Shown here piece after piece: positions 57,681-64,000 of a stretch of 64,000 nucleotides of DNA. The notes under the pieces were generated by a model. The model did not search any database. It saw only the letters and a program-made list of their open reading frames with translations, and was not told the origin of the DNA. Made by a program: the position numbers and the translations under genes. The stretch is from Leucaena leucocephala (Eukaryota > Streptophyta > Magnoliopsida > Fabales > Fabaceae), in NCBI GenBank assembly GCA_037074615.1, contig CM073562.1, positions 5,007,001 through 5,071,000 on the forward strand, read 5' to 3'. Every line of letters starts with the position of its first letter. Position 1 is the first letter of the stretch.

Positions 57681-59470
57681 ACACATTATTTAAAATCCAG
57701 TCCCCGTGCATGTGCATGAAGGTTGATGCTAGTTATACATGAAAAAATAGAATACAATTACTAGTACTTTATTAATTTTTAGGATATTGTATGTGTTTTT
57801 TAATTCGCATAGAATACATGTATTAAAAAAGAAACTTCTAGGTAAATAGAAAAAGAAGAAGAAGAAACTCTTAAAAAAGTCCCATAAAAAACACAAGCGA
57901 CTATTGTAATTTGACATAAAAAGTAACAGAATAATTAATTACATTTATTTTAATGATGGAATCAAAGAGAGTGGGTATTCTTAAAATGAAATTAGAAAAC
58001 TAAATGTTTTCTTGCCAACAATATTAGAAAACTATGTGCGCCATATATTAGTTAATATATATTGAATGATCAATAGTTACTGAAGACATGTACGTACAAA
58101 ACAAATTAGAATTATAAGCATTGACCGTCATGTGAACGCTTACCTAATGCAAACAAAAATGCCTGAATAATATTTAAGGATGTGAGTCACAATTCTTACA
58201 TAGTACTGTTAACAAAGTGCACCCGTGAAACCGAATCCTCTCTCTGTACATTGAGATACACATTCAATTAACAAACAAAAAACAAAGCGAATGAAGATAT
58301 TTACTTTAACAATTACTTTAATTCTCTCCTAGAAAAAAATATTACATAGATATTAAATAATTAATTTATAACTATTAAAAAATTAGTTAAATTAATTATT
58401 TATAAAGAAATACTTATATATTATAGGAATACCATGTTATATAAACTCTATCCTTTAAAATATAATAACCCAACACATTTTAATTCTAGTTAGCTGATGA
58501 TTCATATGAAATAATTCATATTTTATATATTTTTAAGAAAAAATAAATCTCTTGATTTAGTTAAGATGAATTTTTATTTTTTAAATTAAAACATTTATTT
58601 TTCTTAAAAATAAAATATATTGTAATTTTTTTAGATAAGGTATTAGTTGAGTTGTTATATTTTGATTAGACAGAGCTAAGATGATATATCACTCATGGAG
58701 TATATAAGTATTTCTCTTCTTGGTAAAAAATGTGATGGGTTGGATTTTTTTTTAATTTAATTAAAGATATAATACTTTTTTAAAGTTTAGATGTGGGTTA
58801 ATTTTTTTAAAATACTCTCTCTAATTATTTATATAAAAAATTATTATTTTGACAGAAAACATTTTTAATATGTAAAAAATTTGAAATAAGTTATCCATTT
58901 TGAGTTGTTAAATTCAGGTGAAAAAGAAAAGTTTGAGCTGGAAAAAAATTGCAAAGGTGAGAACTTTGCACTAACATGTTTGATCCAGTTCGATTAGTTG
59001 GAATCAATAACGTGATTTATAAAAAAATAAAAATAAAAACCAGTTAGTAATGGTTTATCAAAACAAGAAATCAGTTACCATACAAAAAATACTACCTTAA
59101 ACACAATATGCAAGTCTCCTTAATTTCATTTCATTTTTAATTAAGTTTTTGTTGGGTGATTTTATGTCAGAATATATTTGAATTAATTTTATCATATAAA
59201 TTTAAATAAAATCAAATTAACCAGATTATATATTATATATATATATGTAAGGAGATGTTTATGAGTGTAATATTTGTTTATTCTTATAATAGGGACTAAT
59301 AGGTATAAGCTTAAAAAACTATAAGAATCAAATAAAAAAAAATAAGGATCTAATTAAAAATTAGATAAAATTATAAACTATAAATGCTAAATAAAATATT
59401 AAAAAGTTTACCAACTCTACCAACAAAAAGAAAAGAATGCAGGATCTGCTCCTGCTACAGTCACCACCGA
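57681..59470. other. Intergenic DNA and promoter side of the sterol desaturase gene
   Basis: AT-rich; no exon supported. The last ~100 bases before the gene become less AT-rich, and CGACGTGGATT near 59467 is an ACGT-core element possibly in the promoter. Confidence 0.45.
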
Positions 59471-59576
59471 CGTGGATTATTTTAATTTCACACCTCCCCT
59501 CGTCACAATTCCTCACTGTCTTTCTAATAAACCGATTCTGTTTCGGTTCAGTGTTGTTCACTTAGTGAGCTCAATC

Positions 59577-62500
59577 ATGGCGCCTCCTATGGCCATGGAC
59601 GACGGCTCAAGCGACTATCGTCAACTCTTCGTGGACGACGCCGACTTCTACAACCGCCTCCTGCTCGGCACTCTCTTGCCTGACTCCATGTGGGCCCCGC
59701 TTCCTCGTTTCTTCCAGACATGGCTTCGCAACTACATTGGGGGAGTCCTCGTTTACCTCCTCTCTGGCTTCTTCTGGTGCTTCTACATCTATTACTTCAA
59801 GCGCAATGTTCATGTTCCTATAGGTATATCATTTCTGTTGCTTTTATTCCAGCTCTTTCTCTCTTCTCGTCAATCTCTCTTCTTCTTCTTCTGGCGAAGG
59901 TCGCATGGTTGTGATGAGTTTACTGGTTCTTTATCTGAATCCTTCTGTCATTGTACGGCGCCGCTATGAGCTTTTTCTGTGTCGTTTACCATCTGCGCTT
60001 CTAGGCTGAAAATGCCAAGTTCCACTTAGAGGTGTTGGTTTTTTTTATGGTGTGATTTTATGTGGTTTTTCTTGTTTTGTTCTTATCTGGCTATGATGCT
60101 GTCTATTCATAAATTTTACTTTTCTTCTACTTAGAGTAATTTAATTTATTTCGTTTTCCTATCTATTTCCTTTTTTGAAATTTATGGTACTAATATCTTT
60201 TGGTTAATATCCTGGATCTGTTTTCTTGCCTTTTCTGTTCACTATTGATTGTTCCTCAAAAGTATGGTTGAGTTCCTCCCGTCTATTTATATAGCATAGA
60301 TAACAACAATAGTTTGTTTTTGTGAGATTTCTCTTCTCTTCTTGTTATTAGTGGTTTCTTGTTTGGAATTTGCAATATAAGGCTACACAGGAACCTGTTC
60401 CTGGGTTTTCCCTTTTAAATATGTGCATAAGGTTTTATTGGGATTACAAACACCTTTCAATATTTGCAAGTTTTTCGATAACTAGTGATCAAGGTATAGG
60501 AATTTATTTATTTTTTTAATTTTTCTCTGTACAGCGTCAAGCAATTGTTATTGTAAATCTAGTCCTGTTCAGGGCAAAATCATTGAACCAATCGTCATGA
60601 TGTCCCCGTGAAGAAGATATATAATTTGTTGAGCTTCTGTTGTGATAAAGTTTCTCTAGAGGATTTCATTAGATTAGTTTTGCCATTCCAATCTCAAAAC
60701 GTAATTGTTTAATGGTTGCAAAAATCAATCTGAATCCTTTTCCTCCTTTGAAGCTTACTTGGGGCTTTTTACTCAGCATAAACATTTCAACGTAGATTCT
60801 AGAAGAGGCCTCATAGCACCGCTTGATCAATTGGAGTTTTCATACTTTCTTATTACAAGTGACTTTTAGGGTTATTAATGACTATTTTCCAATCATACAC
60901 CTATTTAAGAGAGAGGTGAGAATGATTTGTACATGTAGAAAGAGAGAAAATTTTAATAAGGGAAAACTTATAAAATTTTATCAATTTAAGGCATATTTAA
61001 TGCATTCTTTAGTATGCAATAATGAGTTATAAGTGACTTATAATAGGGAGCAGAGTAGTACTTAACATCACATGTATATATCTATTGGCGATATTCTCAT
61101 TTCAACAATCCTTTGCATTTTGGCTAAGCCTTTTATCTTTTCCTTACCTCCTAATCAGTAACAGTAATTTGGCCATAGAAGGGCAGTTTCAAGTTGGTTG
61201 GCACCTTGTCCATTGTAGTTGAGTGGCTAGTTGGAACATAATTTAATAGATTATCCTTTACTATAACTTGAACGCCTTCACATATTACTTTTCATCATTC
61301 TTAACTAAATAAGCCGATATCAATATGTCTATATTCCTGATGTAAATCAAATTAACCTTGCTACATGTTTACCAGTTGAAGGATGAAGTAATCTCTTGGA
61401 TCATTGATGACAAATAACTTTAAATATTTTTCACCTGTACTTGGTTGACTCTAGATTCAATGAAGTTTTCATTGTTAGCATATATCAAATCTTAACCAAC
61501 CATGACATTTTTAAGCACTGTTCAGGATCTAATTTATGCATAGAGCCTTTTGTAATGTCTTTTTCACTCAATATATTCAGAAAGACTTCTTTTATTGCAG
61601 ATGCCATTCCCTCTCGTAAAGCCATGCTCTTGCAAATATCTGTTGCGATGAAAGCAATGCCTTGGTACTGTGCACTTCCAACAATTTCTGAGTACTTGGC
61701 AGAAATTGGCTGGACAAAGTGTTTTCCAAGATTAAATAATATCAGCTTGCCCTCCTTCCTTGCATATTTAGCCATTTACCAAATTTTCGTGGAGTTTGGC
61801 ATTTATTGGGTGCATAGAGAGTTGCATGACATAAAACCGCTTTACAAGTATCTTCATGCTACCCATCACATCTACAACAAACAGAACACTCTTTCCCCAT
61901 TTGCTGGTAAGAATATAATATATTCAAGGGACAATCACTGAGGTTTCAAGGAAAGAATGTAATTACCAAATAATCCCACAATAAGTTAGTAGCATGCAAT
62001 GATAAGTTTTGGTATAGGAAATGACAAGTCCTTAGTGTTTATTTGTGAGGTGATTACATTCTTTCTTTGGAACCTCATAGTGATTTTTCCTATATTCACT
62101 TTTTGGGCAGGTTGTGGGAAGATATGGAAGTTTTTTCTATGTTGTAGCTAGACTCTGGTTTTTGTTTTGTAGTTCAACTTCATATCAGCTGGAATATGCA
62201 AAAACAACTTATTGTCTTGTTACACAGACACACATTTGAAAATTTTGAGTACACTATTTCTCTTAACATTCTTTGGCTCAGAATCTTCTTATTTTGAGAT
62301 ACACACACAACCCAAACCAAACATGTATGTGAGCTACATTGTCTCACTAACATTTACTAGTTTCCTCCGCAAGGCGTCGATATGATTTCACAAGAGGGAG
62401 GGGCTGACTGGTTATTTTGTTTTCCGAATCTTAGGTTTGGCATTTCACCCTCTTGATGGGATCCTTCAGGCATTACCCCATAGTCTTGCTTTGTTCATCA

Positions 62501-62727
62501 TTCCACTTCATTTAACTACACACTTAGTAGCTATATTCGTCGAGGCAATTTGGACCGCGAATATACACGACTGCATTCATGCCAACTTGTGGCCTGTTAT
62601 GGGTGCTGGATACCACACCATTCATCATACCACATATCGCCATAACTACGGCCATTTCACCATTTGGATGGATTGGATGTTCGGGACTCTTCGTGAACCC
62701 GTGGATGATGGAGGTAAGGTGATCTGA
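59577..62727 (+). CDS. STE1: Sterol C-5(6) desaturase (delta-7-sterol C5 desaturase)
   Basis: 281 residues from exons 59577-59823, 61601-61906 and 62435-62727, the same total length as Arabidopsis STE1/DWF7. It introduces the delta-5 double bond into delta-7 sterols in the ER, a step toward phytosterols and brassinosteroids. Residues 1-82 include WLRNYIGGVLVYLLSGFFW, the first membrane segment. The di-iron histidine boxes are HRELH (154-158), HATHH (168-172) and HTIHH (245-249), with an extra HDCIH at 229-233. Other conserved blocks: DIKPLYKYLHATHHIYNKQ, NTLSPFAGLAFHP, HNYGHFTIWMDWMFGTLR. The tail after EPVDDGG is shorter than in Arabidopsis. The start is the Met of MAPPMAMDDGSSDYRQLF; an in-frame upstream ATG at 59472 would add 35 unconserved residues. 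Intron 1 (1.8 kb) follows the DAIP junction. All residues needed for activity are present. Confidence 0.97.
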
Positions 62728-63936
62728 TGATTTTGGTTGTCATCAATCGCTTAACTGCTGCTGTAGTGTACATTGGGAGAATTTCAGCCCACAAGAAGTT
62801 TTTGTAGATCAAATTAATCAAAGAATGAACATACAAGCGTTTCAATGTTTTTTTCTGCTTTAATGTTAATCAATCACTGCTTTGGTCTATCAATATTCTT
62901 TTAGAATGGGTTGACTTAGAAATTTCTCTCTCCTTAGGTATTTCTGTTGGATTCTTAGAATCTGGTTCTTCTCTTTCGAAACATAAGGATGTTCTTTATG
63001 TTTATGATATTTCTGCTTTCTGAAGAATCCATTACAAGGTGACTATAGAAATTAGAAAGGCAAAGGTGCTTATTATCACAAGTGGGGCCTACTACTTACT
63101 TTCTATATCTCTCTGCATTCAGTTGAAGTGCCCATTAGTAGATATAATTCTGTGTCTGAGAAAAGTGGTCTAATTTTTTTTTTTAAAATGATCACAATAT
63201 ACTAAATTAGTCTTGATTGAAGTTATTACATGGCGTGTGGGCTTTCTTTCTTTGTTGTTTTCTTCTCTCTCATAAATGCTTCAAACATTTTGTTAAGTGG
63301 TTTATCCTAAGGATTATGAGATATTTTTAGAAAGTGACTTATAATTTGGTTCGAAGAAAGAACTTTGATTGAGCTTTGCACCAAAGAAGAATCGTGAAAG
63401 TAGCATTTCTCCTTTTGAATAATTTTTAGTAAGATTTATATTACGAAAATTAGATATATATCAAGTACAAAAAAGATGGAAATAATAATAACTAGGGGTG
63501 TAAATTGAAGTTGCTTAATAGATCAATGACTTGTAATTGTTTGACTTTTCAACATTTATGAGATAATGATTTTACCGTTTGAGATAAAAATGTACGAAAA
63601 AATTTATCTAGATTTCTGCAAATGTGTTGTTGAAAGTAAATCCAACAATTATAAAAGTCTACTAATTGATTAACCAACTTTTTTGGGTTGAGGGGTGGGT
63701 TTCCGGGTTAACATGAACCAATTTATTAAGTTTATGGAGTCAGCTTCCTATGAAAGCATCCTTTGAGCTCGTTAATTAAAAAATTTATATTTATTATTAT
63801 TATTGCATTAAAAATTTAATTATGGAACATTAAAAACTGTCCAAGTAATTAACCTTGATGATAACAATAGAATAATTTGATTTCTCTTTGAATTTTGTGT
63901 ATAAATATGGATATATGTAATATTTATTTCCCTTTT
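62728..63936. other. 3' UTR of the desaturase and gene-free flank
   Basis: The first ~200 bases are probably 3' UTR. No further exon is supported to the window edge. A T run at 63174-63184 and AT-rich sequence follow. Confidence 0.5.
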
Positions 63937-64000
63937 AGAGCCTATTTGAAAAGAGTTTAGAAAAGGGTTTATAAAAAAAAAAAATTTTGGATGTTTTTTA
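63937..64000 (-). mobile_element. TTTGGATA-family element, cut by the window edge
   Basis: AGAGCCTATTTGAAAAGAGTTTAGAAAAGGGTTTATAAAA is the same end as in the minus-oriented copy at 57178 (GGACCTGTTTAGATAAGAGTTTAGAAAATAGCTTATGAAAA). The rest lies outside the window. Confidence 0.55.

Noticed and set aside
59472..59576. Upstream in-frame start for the sterol desaturase (35 extra residues)
   Set aside because: The extra residues lack similarity to the STE1 family, and the downstream Met gives exactly the family length.
1..64000. Known microRNA precursors, rRNA genes and CRISPR arrays
   Set aside because: Looked for common plant miRNA sequences (such as miR156, 159, 166, 172, 396) and regularly spaced repeats by eye; none seen. 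A computed search could still find weaker cases.

Overview
The window looks like nuclear DNA from a flowering plant, most likely a eudicot. It is strongly AT-rich, its genes are split by GT-AG introns, and its recognisable proteins are plant housekeeping types. No species is claimed. All exon models were read by eye from codon phase, splice dinucleotides and remembered family sequence, so they are predictions.

Six intact or nearly intact genes are present. (1) 29-2894 (+) is the 3' part of an organellar class-I peptide chain release factor, with a GGQ motif, cut by the window edge. (2) 15103-15915 (+) is a single-exon, Ser-rich DUF1645-like protein. (3) 28278-32896 (+) is a five-exon TRM/LONGIFOLIA-type protein with a VARLMGL motif and a DUF4378 C-terminus. 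(4) 35343-36047 (-) is a single-exon basic protein of unknown function. (5) 41197-43405 (-) is an eight-exon CRS2-type chloroplast peptidyl-tRNA-hydrolase-fold splicing factor with an upstream leader exon. (6) 46777-49323 (-) is a four-exon small charged protein of unknown function. A seventh gene, 59577-62727 (+), is a complete three-exon sterol C-5(6) desaturase (STE1/DWF7 type) of 281 codons with its histidine boxes. These genes belong to unrelated pathways: organelle translation and splicing, microtubule organisation, and sterol synthesis. They do not form a functional cluster.

The long gaps are the more unusual part. 2.9-14.6 kb and 16.7-27.6 kb hold no convincing gene but do hold a tandem ~500-bp duplication, a 306-bp hairpin MITE and several non-autonomous elements. 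Two related hAT-like elements (23156-23959 and 33180-33963) have 8-bp target-site duplications. Two adjacent foldback-type elements with long inverted arms built of tandem repeats lie at 36341-37139 and about 37425-40060. The second is interrupted by a 5'-truncated RTE-type LINE with an 11-bp target-site duplication. Two tRNA-type SINE candidates lie at 45383-45570 and 46968-47172, the second inside an intron of gene 6.

Between 49.4 and 54.0 kb a DUF1295 (steroid 5-alpha-reductase-like) gene survives only as pieces on opposite strands, next to a decayed BED/hAT-transposase-like fragment. From 51 to 57.7 kb, and again at the right window edge, copies of one 'TTTGGATA-ended' element family recur, including a head-to-head pair that forms a ~1.1-kb palindrome. 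I found no rRNA gene, intact tRNA gene, CRISPR array or known microRNA precursor by eye.
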